A DNA stretch of 64,000 nucleotides from Aquimarina atlantica (GCF_000626715.1 NZ_AQRA01000010.1:1-64000); one strand, 5' to 3'. Counted from the first letter of the stretch, positions 1 to 9,783 are shown. Translations and numbers: made by a program. Notes: generated from the sequence alone by a model not told the origin.

Positions 1-120
1 TACATAGCTCAAAGTCGGGAGACTTTGCGCAGCAATCTCAAAATCAGGGTGACACACAAACTAAAATAAAAATAATAAAATGTCAGGCTGAGTCTCCCCC
101 AGACCCCCTCTTTTAAACAT
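1..120. repeat. degenerate copies of an intergenic repeat
   Basis: Fragments such as GTCAGGCTGAG and AGGGTGACACACAAACTAAAA match pieces of the better-preserved repeat units at 157-347. They look like decayed copies of the same element. No open frame of note is seen here. Confidence 0.45.
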
Positions 121-156
121 CATTTCAATAGATAATAATTATAATTCAAATCTAAA

Positions 157-347
157 GGTCGAAGCCCTATCAAAACTAAAAGATCAAAAGCCTTTCGACC
201 TCAAGGTGACATATGAACTAAAAAAATAACGCAATGTCAGGCTGAGCTTGTCGAAGCCCTATCAAAACTAAAAGGCATAAAAACACTTCGACAGGCCTGT
301 CCTGAGTTTATCGAAGGGCTCAGTGTGACATACAAATTAAAAAAATC
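157..347. repeat. two direct copies of a hairpin-forming intergenic repeat
   Basis: Unit 1 (about 157-227) and unit 2 (about 249-347) both begin with GTCGAAGCCCTATCAAAACT and end with a GTGACATA-(A/T-rich) tail ending in TAAAAAAAT. Within each unit GTCGAAG pairs with a downstream CTTTCGAC or CTTCGAC, so each can fold into a stem. Unit 2 carries an insertion containing TGTCCTGAGTTTATCGAAGG. The style is that of REP/BIME-like intergenic repeats common in marine Flavobacteriaceae. This is a non-coding repeat; no transposase is nearby. Confidence 0.6.
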
Positions 348-487
348 TCAGTTCCGAAAAATGAAACTGTCATGATGTATCATTGTACAAAGAATGATAA
401 AATATGCATCAAAATACCATGTCGATACATCAGTATACAACAAAAACAACTTCAGAAGTCAAGAACCACTTCAGTAATGCAAAAAGC

Positions 488-610
488 CGTGTCGGGTTTT
501 CCGGGATCAAATCCAGTAGCACTGGAAACGCCCCGGGTTTTCCGGCAGCATATCCAGTTGTACTGAAAACGTCTCTGATTTTCCGGGACGTTTTCCAGTT
601 TCGTATAATC
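488..610. repeat. three degenerate 41-bp tandem repeats
   Basis: Three consecutive 41-bp units start at 488, 529 and 570. Each has the pattern TTTTCCGG, then about 10 nt, then TCCAGT, and the first two end in ACTGRAAAC. The units are diverged but in strict 41-bp register. Short ORFs cross the array on both strands but are by-products of the repeat. Function unknown. Confidence 0.6.
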
Positions 611-794
611 ATTCTAAATAATGAATAAGAAATTTTCGTCAGTCATAGTGATTTTCGATAGAAAATTATAACTAAAAAGAGCTTATCGATACTAAATTCT
701 TACAGAATTTCACTCCGAAGTGACTGTATCGGCTCTTAATAAATAACAAGTATAAAAAAAATACATATATCAATAACTTTAAAAACAAAAAACA

Positions 795-1577
795 ATGAAA
801 GAATTATTAGTCGCACCAAAACTAGAAAATTTTAAAAACGGGGAGTTCTCTAAATATACCCGTACACTTCTAGAATTAAGCAACGAGTAAGATCTGGATG
901 CAATGGAGCTAGCACCCTATATCGATACGCTCACATCAGAATACGATAGCTTTAAAGCTGTATATAAGAAAAACCGGGGCAGTATTCTTACTCCAGAACT
1001 GGCTATGCTGGATCGATATCGTGATAACGGGCTTAAACTCGTACAACGAAGTGTAAAGCTCATTGCCGATTTTGCCCGGGATGAAAATGATCGTAATCAA
1101 GCTAATCTTGTCTATAAAGCAATTACCAAACACGGTACGGCCATTTATGATATGGCGTACAATCAACAAGGTGGCGTAATGGATGAAATTATAGAAGAAG
1201 TAGATGTAGACACTAAGCTAAGTACTGCTATAGATGCATTACACCAACGTAAATACTTCGATGAGATGAAAGATGCACACCAATCTTTTGATCGTATTTT
1301 TAAAGCCCAGCTTAAAGAACAACAATGAGAACAAAGCAACCTTAATCTAACCGAGTTACGAAAACGAACTACTACAGCACTTCGAGAAGTATTAGACTGG
1401 GTGTTTATTCGCGCCAAAACCAAAGGGATTCCCCAATTCGAAACCTACATAGGTAACCCTAATGCACTTACCGAGCAATATAACTTATCTATCGAGCGTC
1501 GTTTACATGGCAAAACTAGTACTGAACAAGAATTGGATGATGATTTTGATCCTAATCAGGGAGAAGTAAACATATAA
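795..1577 (+). pseudogene. DUF6261-like gene interrupted by two in-frame stop codons
   Basis: A single reading frame of 261 codons runs from ATG 795 to TAA 1575-1577 without any frameshift, but holds two internal stops: TAA at 888-890, where CAA is the likely ancestral codon (context LSNE-stop-DLDAMELAPYID), and TGA at 1326-1328 (context KEQQ-stop-EQSNLNLTEL), possibly from CGA. The middle piece (903-1328) alone would encode 141 aa. Composition and length resemble the Bacteroidota DUF6261 family, helical proteins of about 250 aa with unknown role; this family call is from memory and uncertain. Recent decay by point mutation is the simplest reading. Two sequencing errors or stop readthrough are less likely alternatives. 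Confidence 0.7.
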
Positions 1578-1587
1578 CCCGATTAAA

Positions 1588-1615
1588 AAAATGCCCCCAT
1601 TTTTTGGGGGCATTA
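1588..1615. terminator. bidirectional hairpin terminator
   Basis: Stem AATGCCCC / GGGGCATT with a T-rich loop, flanked by an A-run on the left. It sits between the broken gene (plus strand) and the end of the susD-like gene (minus strand), and could serve both. Confidence 0.75.
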
Positions 1616-1638
1616 TCATATAGAATTAAGATACTTTC

Positions 1639-2967
1639 TTATTGATTTTCTGATAATGGTATCGGAAATACATTGAATATTTCATCGCCAGTTCTATCAA
1701 TAGGTAATGTGTTGGATAAATCATACCTTCTTAAATCAAACATTCTATGGTTTTCTGCCCATAAAGAATATCTTCTCTGATTCAACATCTCAGTAGTTAA
1801 AGCATCTGCAGTTACTGCTCCCGAGTAATTTGGTAAACCTGCAGCATTCCTAATAACATCTAATGCAGTTACTGCATCTGCAAGATTATTAGCTAATATA
1901 CTTGCTTCTGCATACACTAAAATTAATTCTTCGTTTCTTATCATATCTATTGGAGAAATATTTGAGGCATACAAAGCTATTTCATTTGCCCCATTAAGAT
2001 CATCACTAGATTGAGCAGGAACTGGACGAAGGGCTGTTTTTGTGGTAACTCTAGTATCCCCTGCTTCGGCATCATTAATCCAACTATCATGAACTATAAT
2101 CTGGTCACCACTTTGCTGAGGAACTTTAAATAATCCATTAGTAAAATCACCTGGATTTAGACTATATACATGCTTAGGACCAACATTTAAATCCCCATTA
2201 AGGTCAAAAAATGAGTCATTAAGAGAATCTAGAGACTCACTAGATTGTCCAGCATACAATGTAGCTACTGCCCTAATTCCTTTATTAAAAGTAATAAAAG
2301 TTTGGGGAGTATTAAATCCATCAAAACCAGAGCTTAGCATAAGTTTGAATTGAGTACCTGCATTGTTAAGATCTACAACAGCATCATCTAAAATTTTAAT
2401 TACCTCAATAATTGCTTGATCAAACTCAAGAAATGGACCTAGATTATCAGGGTCAGAAACATCAATTCTAGCTCTATTATATGATTTTAGTACTTGAATT
2501 AGTTCATAGGCTATTATGGTTTTAGCAAATCCTCTATACCCAGATTTCTCCTGTTCATTAACTGAATTGGTATTTTTAAGAGCATCCATTAATACATTAG
2601 CATTCTTAATACAAATATATCTAGAATTAAAAGCTGCTGTTGAATAAAATGAATCATTATCCAATTGCGAAGAATTTGGCCCTTTTCCTAACAAATCTGA
2701 GGTATTACGTGGATCCGCATCAAAAAGATACAATTCTCTTGCCAAAGTTCCACTAGCTGTAGTTTGTATTGCAAGAGAATTACGCATTGTAGATTCGACA
2801 GCCGAAACTAAATTATTCAATTGGCTTACACTTGCATTACTTAAAACGTCATTAAGACTCGGTCTATTAGGGTCTATTTGTTCATCGAATGTACATGAGG
2901 TAACAGCTAAGAAACTTAATAACCCCACTATAAATCTGATTTTTTTATTATTATTTATAAATTTCAT
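1639..2967 (-). CDS. SusD/RagB-family nutrient-binding lipoprotein
   Basis: Surface lipoprotein that caps a SusC channel and captures the substrate, a glycan or peptide. The start is placed at ATG 2967 (442 aa) because it yields a clean lipoprotein signal: KK-IR, a hydrophobic stretch, then lipobox VTSC at about residue 25. The earlier in-frame ATG at 2991 would add eight residues and overlap susC. Family features: a helical, TPR-like body, the segment NEELILVYAEA, and a C-terminal RRYSLWAENHRMFDLRRYD motif typical of SusD C-terminal domains. It begins 10 nt after the upstream susC-like stop, so the two form an operon. No glycosidase, sulfatase or sigma/anti-sigma pair lies beside it, so the substrate cannot be guessed. 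Confidence 0.9.
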   Translation of the reverse strand: MKFINNNKKIRFIVGLLSFLAVTSCTFDEQIDPNRPSLNDVLSNASVSQLNNLVSAVESTMRNSLAIQTTASGTLARELYLFDADPRNTSDLLGKGPNSSQLDNDSFYSTAAFNSRYICIKNANVLMDALKNTNSVNEQEKSGYRGFAKTIIAYELIQVLKSYNRARIDVSDPDNLGPFLEFDQAIIEVIKILDDAVVDLNNAGTQFKLMLSSGFDGFNTPQTFITFNKGIRAVATLYAGQSSESLDSLNDSFFDLNGDLNVGPKHVYSLNPGDFTNGLFKVPQQSGDQIIVHDSWINDAEAGDTRVTTKTALRPVPAQSSDDLNGANEIALYASNISPIDMIRNEELILVYAEASILANNLADAVTALDVIRNAAGLPNYSGAVTADALTTEMLNQRRYSLWAENHRMFDLRRYDLSNTLPIDRTGDEIFNVFPIPLSENQ

Positions 2968-2977
2968 TGCTTTGGAA

Positions 2978-5914
2978 TTAAAAATTAACACTTAAATGAA
3001 AGTAATATTGCTTTGTACTAGGGAATGGAGTTACTTCCAAACCTGAAGACAAACCAGAACCTCCATTTACTGAAACTTCAGGATCATAACTACTATAATC
3101 TGTAATAGTAAAAAGATTTCTACCAGATACTCCAAGTTTTACTCCACTAACCCCATCACCTAACCATTTAACAATCTTAGTTGGAAATCTATAATGTAAA
3201 GCCGCTTCTCTAAGACGAACATATCCAGCCGGTTCAATAAATCTAGTTGCAACGAAACCTTGCGCTACTCTATCTTGACCTTCTTGTGTATCCAAATCTA
3301 CTGAAGTCTGAGCTAAATCTGCAAGTAATCTCGTAAGGTTTAAATTATTCCCTCCTTCTTTCCAATGTAATAAAAATGATAAATCCCATTGTTTAAAAAA
3401 TGTAAGTTGATTTGTAAATGACATCTGAAAATCAGGCTCTACATCTCCTACCTGTGTTGGTGTACCATTTATATTACCTACAATTTGAGTAACTGGTTTT
3501 CCTTCTTCAATATAAAAAGATCCTAGCCCTAGGCCAAATCCTGCACCTGGTTGAGCAAAAGCAGGGATATCTAATCTTGTAATTTCCGACCTATTAAGCC
3601 AAAATTGCACTCCTGAATTCCAATAAAAATTATCACTATCAAAAGCATCAACATTTAAGGAAACCTCAACACCTGAATTGACTAAATCTGCAAAGTTTTT
3701 GGTTTCCCTTGTAAAACCGGACGTAGAAGGCAAATTTCTTGATAATAATAAATCTTTAACTTCTCTATTGTAATATGTAGCTTCTAAAGACACTTTATCA
3801 AACATTTTTATATCAAAACCTACTTCAAATTCTGAAGATGTTTCTGGTTTAATATTTGGGTCTCCCAGCTGCCCATCTATTGATGTTCCTCCATTACCCC
3901 CAACAGAGACCGCATTTAATCCCGTAAATGCAGAGCCAAATGCAGCAGAGTTACCTGTTTGCCCATAGGCAGCTCTTAATTTAAATTGATTAACCTTATC
4001 AGTTTGCCAAAAATCAAAGTTCGCCAAATTAACCGCTAATGAAGCTTTTGGAAAACCATAAAATTTATCAGCATCTCCGTTGAGTGTTGACTTATCTATT
4101 CTATATCCCACAGTTCCTATTATTTGATCTTTATAATTCGCTTCTGTTTGGAAAAAATATCCAAACTCTTTAACTGTGAATGCATTTTGTGTAATATTTT
4201 GGGCGAAACCTTGACTTAAATTTGTTTGACCTAAAATCAATTGCGTTGTTTGATTAAAGACTAAATCTGTTTGTTGTTCTAAATAAGTAGTACCAATTTG
4301 AGTTGTAAATCCTAAATCCCCATTCATAGCATTATGGTTCCATATACCAATAGCTTGCATATTGAAATTTGTAAAATTGTTTTTTCCAACACCTATAAAA
4401 CCATTATCATCTCCTCTTTGAGCTTGGTGAATTTCAGGAACATAAACAAAAGTCTCATTAGCCAAAAAATCAACCCCCCCATTCAAAACAAATTTCAATC
4501 TATTTTTTTCGCTATTAAGAAGTTTTACATCTAACTTAAGCCCTTGTATGAATCTATTATTAGAATCTTCATTTTTTGCAAGATCTCTTACAAGTAACAT
4601 GTTACCATTAGCTGAAGGGTCTGGATTATCTGGATAATTTCCAGCAGCATCTGGGAAAAGATTTGTCCACGGCCTAGTATAGGCTAAATTATATCCAAAA
4701 CTTAGTCCACCTTCATTTTCATTACCCGTAAAACTTCTGCTAGAATTACTTCTTACATAATTTGAAGAAGTCGATATACTAAAAACATCTGATATTTTAT
4801 GATCAATATTGGTTCTTAACGATATTCTGTCGAAACCTGTTTTTTGAATTATTCCTGCTTCATCTCTATAGGATCCGCCTACATAAAATTTAGTTTTTTC
4901 ATTTCCGCCAGCTGCACTAATTTTAGTATCAGTAATAAACCCTGTCTCTCCATAAATTTCGTCTTCATAATCATACAATTCTCCCCGAGTTGCAATTACG
5001 TTCTCAAATCTTTGTCTTTCAGAAGTTCCAAAAGCAGCTTCTACACTACTAGCTGTCCATGGTCTAACACCCAATTTCTTAATAATAGTTGTAAAGCCCA
5101 CATCTTGATTAAAACTGATCTTTGTTTTACCACCTTTTCCTCTTTTGGTAGTAATAATAACAACACCGGCATTACCACGTTGTCCATAAATAGCAGCTGC
5201 AGAAGCCCCTTTAAGTACTTCTATGTTTTCTATATCACTAGGATCTAAATCTGCCAATCTATTTCCCGAATTTTCTTCATTTCCTCTATTCGCTCCAGAA
5301 GCAAATCGTAACCCTGAAGGGATTTCGGTATTATTAATATACACCCCATCAATAATAAATAATGGCTGATTGTTTCCACTAATAGAAGAAATACCTCTTA
5401 ATCTCAATGCGAACCCTCCTCCAGGTGCACCTGAAGACGAAGTTATATTTACACCTGGCACTTTACCATATAAAGCACCATCTACAGTAGTTTGCCCTGT
5501 ATTTCCAACTAATTCTTCTGAAGAAACTGTGGAAACGGCGTTTGCAGCATTACTCCTTTTTATAGATGAACCTAGTCCCGTTACTACCACTTCTTCTAAT
5601 GATTCTGTAGACTCGGCTACTTGAATCGTAATATTCCCTGCAGTTGCTACAGGTACCGTTTTTTCTGCAAATCCTAATGCAAATACTTTTAAGTTTACTG
5701 GCAAACTGCTTACGGTAATACTAAAATTACCATCAATATCACTAGAGGTACCATTATCTGTTCCTTCTTCAATAATATTCATAAAAGGAGCTCCCTGACC
5801 AGTGCCCTCAACGACCACTTTTCCCGTAATGGTCTCCTGAGCCAACAACAAAGTCGGAACAAAAATTAGTAATAGCAAAATCTTCATTTTGCAAAAATGA
5901 TTGTGTTTTTTCAT
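2978..5914 (-). CDS. SusC/RagA-family TonB-linked outer membrane transporter
   Basis: Energised outer-membrane transporter partnered with the SusD-like lipoprotein downstream. Start chosen at ATG 5914 (978 aa), giving MKKHNHF, a hydrophobic core LLLLIFVPTLLL, and AQ cleavage; longer in-frame starts up to 6004 put about 30 unlikely residues before the signal. After it come a carboxypeptidase-D-like domain (about 27-110, ITGKVV...DIDGNFSI), a TonB-box-like segment (LEEVVVTGLG), the plug (LYGKVPGVNI, LRLRGISS, PLFIIDGVYIN, VLKGASAAAIYGQRG) and a C-terminal beta-barrel ending in aromatic F. All diagnostic SusC motifs are present and the gene is intact. Orphan pair: regulators and degradative enzymes are not adjacent. 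Confidence 0.95.
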   Translation of the reverse strand: MKKHNHFCKMKILLLLIFVPTLLLAQETITGKVVVEGTGQGAPFMNIIEEGTDNGTSSDIDGNFSITVSSLPVNLKVFALGFAEKTVPVATAGNITIQVAESTESLEEVVVTGLGSSIKRSNAANAVSTVSSEELVGNTGQTTVDGALYGKVPGVNITSSSGAPGGGFALRLRGISSISGNNQPLFIIDGVYINNTEIPSGLRFASGANRGNEENSGNRLADLDPSDIENIEVLKGASAAAIYGQRGNAGVVIITTKRGKGGKTKISFNQDVGFTTIIKKLGVRPWTASSVEAAFGTSERQRFENVIATRGELYDYEDEIYGETGFITDTKISAAGGNEKTKFYVGGSYRDEAGIIQKTGFDRISLRTNIDHKISDVFSISTSSNYVRSNSSRSFTGNENEGGLSFGYNLAYTRPWTNLFPDAAGNYPDNPDPSANGNMLLVRDLAKNEDSNNRFIQGLKLDVKLLNSEKNRLKFVLNGGVDFLANETFVYVPEIHQAQRGDDNGFIGVGKNNFTNFNMQAIGIWNHNAMNGDLGFTTQIGTTYLEQQTDLVFNQTTQLILGQTNLSQGFAQNITQNAFTVKEFGYFFQTEANYKDQIIGTVGYRIDKSTLNGDADKFYGFPKASLAVNLANFDFWQTDKVNQFKLRAAYGQTGNSAAFGSAFTGLNAVSVGGNGGTSIDGQLGDPNIKPETSSEFEVGFDIKMFDKVSLEATYYNREVKDLLLSRNLPSTSGFTRETKNFADLVNSGVEVSLNVDAFDSDNFYWNSGVQFWLNRSEITRLDIPAFAQPGAGFGLGLGSFYIEEGKPVTQIVGNINGTPTQVGDVEPDFQMSFTNQLTFFKQWDLSFLLHWKEGGNNLNLTRLLADLAQTSVDLDTQEGQDRVAQGFVATRFIEPAGYVRLREAALHYRFPTKIVKWLGDGVSGVKLGVSGRNLFTITDYSSYDPEVSVNGGSGLSSGLEVTPFPSTKQYYFHLSVNF

Positions 5915-6160
5915 AATGATCTGTTTAAATGTTTGGTTAAATCTATTAAAAGATATTGATAAAACAATGTTAAAACTAACAATTGTTCGCATAAAAACAG
6001 TCAAAACACTACTTATACTGTATTAAAACATCATAAATACATATAAATTTTAAATATTTCAAAATCTTAATAAAACTGTTTTATAATTAACAATTTTCAT
6101 AATATACCTAAAGATTCTCAAAACAATTAAAATCTATTACCTGTTCACAGTTAAACTTCT

Positions 6161-6168
6161 TATTTTTG
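6161..6168 (+). promoter_or_regulatory. -7 element upstream of aspS
   Basis: TATTTTTG matches the Bacteroidota -7 consensus TAnnTTTG and lies 19 nt before the aspS start. No convincing -33 TTG is seen at the usual distance. Confidence 0.5.
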
Positions 6169-6187
6169 CAGCCTTAATATATAACAT

Positions 6188-7936
6188 ATGTATAGAAGTC
6201 ATTCGTGTGGTGAACTACGCGCCTCAGATATCAAAAAAGAAGTCACCTTATCCGGATGGGTGCAAAAGACTCGTGATAAAGGATTTATGATATGGGTTGA
6301 TCTTAGAGATCGTTATGGTATCACTCAATTAATATTTGATGAAGAACGTACACCTGCACCTGTGGTCAAAAAAGCTAAGACCTTAGGAAGAGAGTTTGTC
6401 ATCCAAGTGAAAGGAACAGTAATTGAGCGCGAATCAAAAAATCAAAATATTCCTACAGGAGAAATTGAAATCCTGGTGAATGAATTAACTATTCTTAATG
6501 AATCAATTGTTCCTCCTATTATTATTGAAGATCAGACAGATGATGGAGAGGATATACGTATGAAATATCGTTATCTCGATATTCGTCGTAATCCGGTAAA
6601 AAATAGTTTGATATTTCGTCATCAAGTGGGAATGCAAGTAAGAAATTATCTTTCTAATGAAGGATTTATCGAAGTTGAAACTCCGTATTTAATTAAATCT
6701 ACACCAGAAGGAGCTCGAGATTTTATTGTTCCATCCAGGATGAATGAAGGCCAATTCTATGCATTACCACAATCGCCACAAACATTTAAGCAACTCCTTA
6801 TGGTTGGTGGAATGGATAAATATTTTCAGATTGTAAAATGTTTTAGAGATGAAGATTTAAGAGCAGACAGACAGCCCGAATTTACACAAATAGATTGTGA
6901 AATGGCATTTGTTGAGCAAGAAGATATTTTAAACATATTCGAGGGGCTTACCCGATATTTACTATCAGAAATAAAAGGAGTTAATATTGGTGATTTCCCA
7001 AGAATGACCTATGAAGAGGCCATGCGAACTTATGGTAATGATAAACCAGATATAAGGTTTGGGATGAAGTTTGGTGAACTTAATGATATTGCTCAACACA
7101 AAGAGTTTAATGTATTTAATACCGCAGAATTGGTTGTTGGTATTGCGGTTCCTGGCGGAGCTTCATATACAAGAAAAGAGATTGATAAGCTTATCGATTG
7201 GGTAAAACGTCCTCAAGTTGGTGCACTAGGAATGGTATATGTAAAATGTAATGAAGATGGAACATATAAATCCTCGGTAGATAAGTTTTATGACCAAACT
7301 GATCTGGCTAAATGGGCAGAGGCAACCGGGGCTAAAGCAGGCGATTTAATCTGTGTGCTTTCTGGTCCTACAAACAAAGTAAGAACACAGTTAAGTGCCC
7401 TTAGAATGGAGCTTGCCGAACGATTAGGGTTAAGAAATCCAGAAGAATTTGCTCCTCTATGGGTAGTAGATTTTCCATTATTAGAATGGGATGAAGAAAC
7501 AGAACGTTATCATGCTATGCATCATCCTTTTACTTCTCCAAAACCAGAAGATATTGCTTTGTTAGATACCAAACCAGGAGATGTTCGTGCTAATGCATAT
7601 GATCTTGTTTTAAACGGAAATGAAATAGGAGGTGGTTCTATCCGTATTCATGATAAGGAAACGCAGGCATTAATGTTTGATCATTTAGGATTTACCCCAG
7701 AAGAAGCAAAGGCACAGTTCGGATTTTTAATGGATGCTTTCCAATATGGGGCTCCTCCTCATGGTGGTATTGCTTTTGGATTTGATAGATTAGTCGCTAT
7801 ACTCGGCGGTCAGGAAACAATTCGGGATTTTATTGCTTTTCCGAAAAATAATAGCGGGCGAGATATCATGATTGATGCTCCATCTAATATTGATAACGAA
7901 CAGCTTAAAGAATTAAATATAAAACTTGATTTATAA
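6188..7936 (+). CDS. aspS: aspartate--tRNA ligase
   Basis: Charges tRNA-Asp with aspartate (class II synthetase, cytoplasm). 582 aa, normal for the bacterial type. Seen in order: N-terminal OB-fold anticodon-binding domain opening MYRSHSCGELR and GWVQKTRDKG; class II motif 2 FRDEDLRADRQPEFTQID; the bacterial GAD insertion in the middle; GNEIGGGSIRIH; and motif 3 GGIAFGFDRLVAIL near the C-terminus. ATG 6188 is the only sensible start. Single-gene unit with its own -7 element at 6161 and a strong terminator after the stop. Confidence 0.98.
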   Translation: MYRSHSCGELRASDIKKEVTLSGWVQKTRDKGFMIWVDLRDRYGITQLIFDEERTPAPVVKKAKTLGREFVIQVKGTVIERESKNQNIPTGEIEILVNELTILNESIVPPIIIEDQTDDGEDIRMKYRYLDIRRNPVKNSLIFRHQVGMQVRNYLSNEGFIEVETPYLIKSTPEGARDFIVPSRMNEGQFYALPQSPQTFKQLLMVGGMDKYFQIVKCFRDEDLRADRQPEFTQIDCEMAFVEQEDILNIFEGLTRYLLSEIKGVNIGDFPRMTYEEAMRTYGNDKPDIRFGMKFGELNDIAQHKEFNVFNTAELVVGIAVPGGASYTRKEIDKLIDWVKRPQVGALGMVYVKCNEDGTYKSSVDKFYDQTDLAKWAEATGAKAGDLICVLSGPTNKVRTQLSALRMELAERLGLRNPEEFAPLWVVDFPLLEWDEETERYHAMHHPFTSPKPEDIALLDTKPGDVRANAYDLVLNGNEIGGGSIRIHDKETQALMFDHLGFTPEEAKAQFGFLMDAFQYGAPPHGGIAFGFDRLVAILGGQETIRDFIAFPKNNSGRDIMIDAPSNIDNEQLKELNIKLDL

Positions 7937-7937
7937 T

Positions 7938-7966
7938 AAAAATCCCGCTCATGGCGGGATTTTTAT
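7938..7966 (+). terminator. rho-independent terminator of aspS
   Basis: AAAAATCCCGC, short loop, GCGGGATTTTT: GC-rich stem followed by T-run, immediately after the aspS stop. Confidence 0.85.
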
Positions 7967-7995
7967 TACCTTTAAACTAGTTAAGTCAAGTACAT

Positions 7996-9783
7996 ATGTC
8001 TCCCCAAAAGAAAAAGACACTACTTTATAAAGTACTTAAATGGAGATATCGCCATATTTCTGATAAGACCTTTATTCTTATTCTAAGTATTCTTGTAGGG
8101 TTTACAGCAGGGCTTGTTTCCTTATTATTAAAAAATATCACCCATTTAATTCAGGTTGTTTTAGAAAGTGATATCATTTCGTGGCAAGCTTCTTTTTATT
8201 TTATTATCCCTATAATCGGTCTACTGATTGTTTATATATTCACAAAATATATATTTAAAAGAGACGTAAAATCAGCTATCCCACTTATTTTACATTCGCT
8301 TTCCAAAAAAAACGGGGTTATACGACCTATTCACGGGTATTTACCTCTTATTTTAGCACCAATCACAGTAGGTTTTGGTGGTTCCGTAGGGCTTTTGGGT
8401 CCAGCAATTAGCTCTGGATCAGCATTAAGTTCTAGTTTTAGCACTCTATTTCATGTTAATCGAAAAACCAGGGTATTACTTATCGGTTGTGCATCTGCTG
8501 GTGCTATTTCTGCCGTATTTAAATCTCCTTTGGCAGGTTTAGTTTTTGCAGTAGAAGTATTTAGCCTAGATCTCACATTAACATCTCTACTACCGCTACT
8601 TTTTGCTTCAGTATCATCAATAATTACCTCCTATTTTTTTTTAGGAGACGAAGTCTTATTTAGATTTAACGTATTAGAAAAATTTGATATCTACGATACT
8701 CCTTTTTATATTATTTTAGGTATCGGAACCGCATTTGCTTCTATATACTTTACTAAAATGTATTTTGGGATATTACATTTTTTTGATCGTTTTTCTAAAA
8801 AAATTCACAGGTTATTAATTGGTGGACTTGCCATTGGAATCATGTTATATTTTATTCCCCCACTCTATGGTGAAGGTCTTGGTTTTATAAATGGTTTATT
8901 ACATGGTGATCATCTAACTGCTATCGGCAAATCCCCATTTGATACTATGACCGATAATATATGGATTGTCATAGCTTTATTAACAGGTATTACCATCTTT
9001 AAAGCAGTTGCCATGACTGCAACTTTTGCTGCAGGAGGTTCTGGAGGAATATTTATCCCAACAATGGTTATGGGCAGTGCATTGGGTAATGTAGTCTCTA
9101 AAGTAATTAATAATCTAGGAATGGGTTTTCATGTTTCTGAAGCCAATTTTACACTGCTAGGAATGGCCGGGCTTATTGCCGGAGTGTTACACGCTCCTCT
9201 TACCTCTATATTTCTTATTGCTGAAATCACCTCTAGTTATGAGTTATTTGTTCCTTTAATGATTACCACTGCAATATCATTTATAATCTCAAAAAATAAA
9301 ATAGAACATAATATTTATACCCGAGAACTTGCTAAACAAGGACATTTATTGACCCATGACAAAGATCAAACTGTTTTGACTCTAATGAATCTCGAAGACT
9401 GTATCGAAACTAATTTTATCACCATAAAACCAAATTACACCTTAAAACAACTTTTAAGTGAGGCTGTAGCAAAATCAAACAGAAACTTATTTCCTGTTAT
9501 TAACGAATCTGGTCATCTTATAGGAATGGTTGCATTAGATGATATTAGAGATATTATGTTTGATATTACCTTATATCACAAAATAACAGTCGACACCTTA
9601 ATGGCTCAAACCTCGGTTGCAATAATTTATGAGCATGACAATGCAAAAACAGTAATGAAAAAATTTCAGGATACCGGAGCCTGGAATTTACCCGTGATTA
9701 AAAATGGCAAGTATTTTGGCTTTATTTCAAAATCAAAACTTCTTACAGCATATCGTAGAAAGTTAATTAATTTTACAAGATAA
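7996..9783 (+). CDS. ClC-family chloride channel/transporter with CBS pair
   Basis: Membrane protein moving Cl- or another anion, 595 aa. The first ~430 residues carry the multi-helix ClC fold: KSAIPLIL (selectivity-loop position), GSVGLLGPAISSG at about 129-141, KSPLAGLVFAVE, and GGSGGIFIPTMVMG. The last ~150 residues hold two CBS domains (LFPVINESGHLIGMV and NLPVIKNGKYFGFIS), usual nucleotide-sensing regulators. The motif written GREGP or GLEGP/GLEAP in most members reads GLLGP here (residues 132-136), so the external gating glutamate is a leucine (L134). That predicts altered gating, perhaps channel-like rather than H+-coupled behaviour. Starts about 30 nt after the aspS terminator. Confidence 0.92.
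   Translation: MSPQKKKTLLYKVLKWRYRHISDKTFILILSILVGFTAGLVSLLLKNITHLIQVVLESDIISWQASFYFIIPIIGLLIVYIFTKYIFKRDVKSAIPLILHSLSKKNGVIRPIHGYLPLILAPITVGFGGSVGLLGPAISSGSALSSSFSTLFHVNRKTRVLLIGCASAGAISAVFKSPLAGLVFAVEVFSLDLTLTSLLPLLFASVSSIITSYFFLGDEVLFRFNVLEKFDIYDTPFYIILGIGTAFASIYFTKMYFGILHFFDRFSKKIHRLLIGGLAIGIMLYFIPPLYGEGLGFINGLLHGDHLTAIGKSPFDTMTDNIWIVIALLTGITIFKAVAMTATFAAGGSGGIFIPTMVMGSALGNVVSKVINNLGMGFHVSEANFTLLGMAGLIAGVLHAPLTSIFLIAEITSSYELFVPLMITTAISFIISKNKIEHNIYTRELAKQGHLLTHDKDQTVLTLMNLEDCIETNFITIKPNYTLKQLLSEAVAKSNRNLFPVINESGHLIGMVALDDIRDIMFDITLYHKITVDTLMAQTSVAIIYEHDNAKTVMKKFQDTGAWNLPVIKNGKYFGFISKSKLLTAYRRKLINFTR

Noticed and set aside
488..610. Possible CRISPR array
   Set aside because: Repeats are diverged and contiguous with no spacers and no cas genes nearby.
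372..628. Short ORFs on both strands over the 41-bp repeats
   Set aside because: Frames of 60-74 codons arise from the repeat itself; no signal, domain or start context supports a gene.
4844..5248. 134-codon ORF on the plus strand inside susC
   Set aside because: Antisense shadow of a clearly coding SusC frame; composition is low-complexity and family-less.
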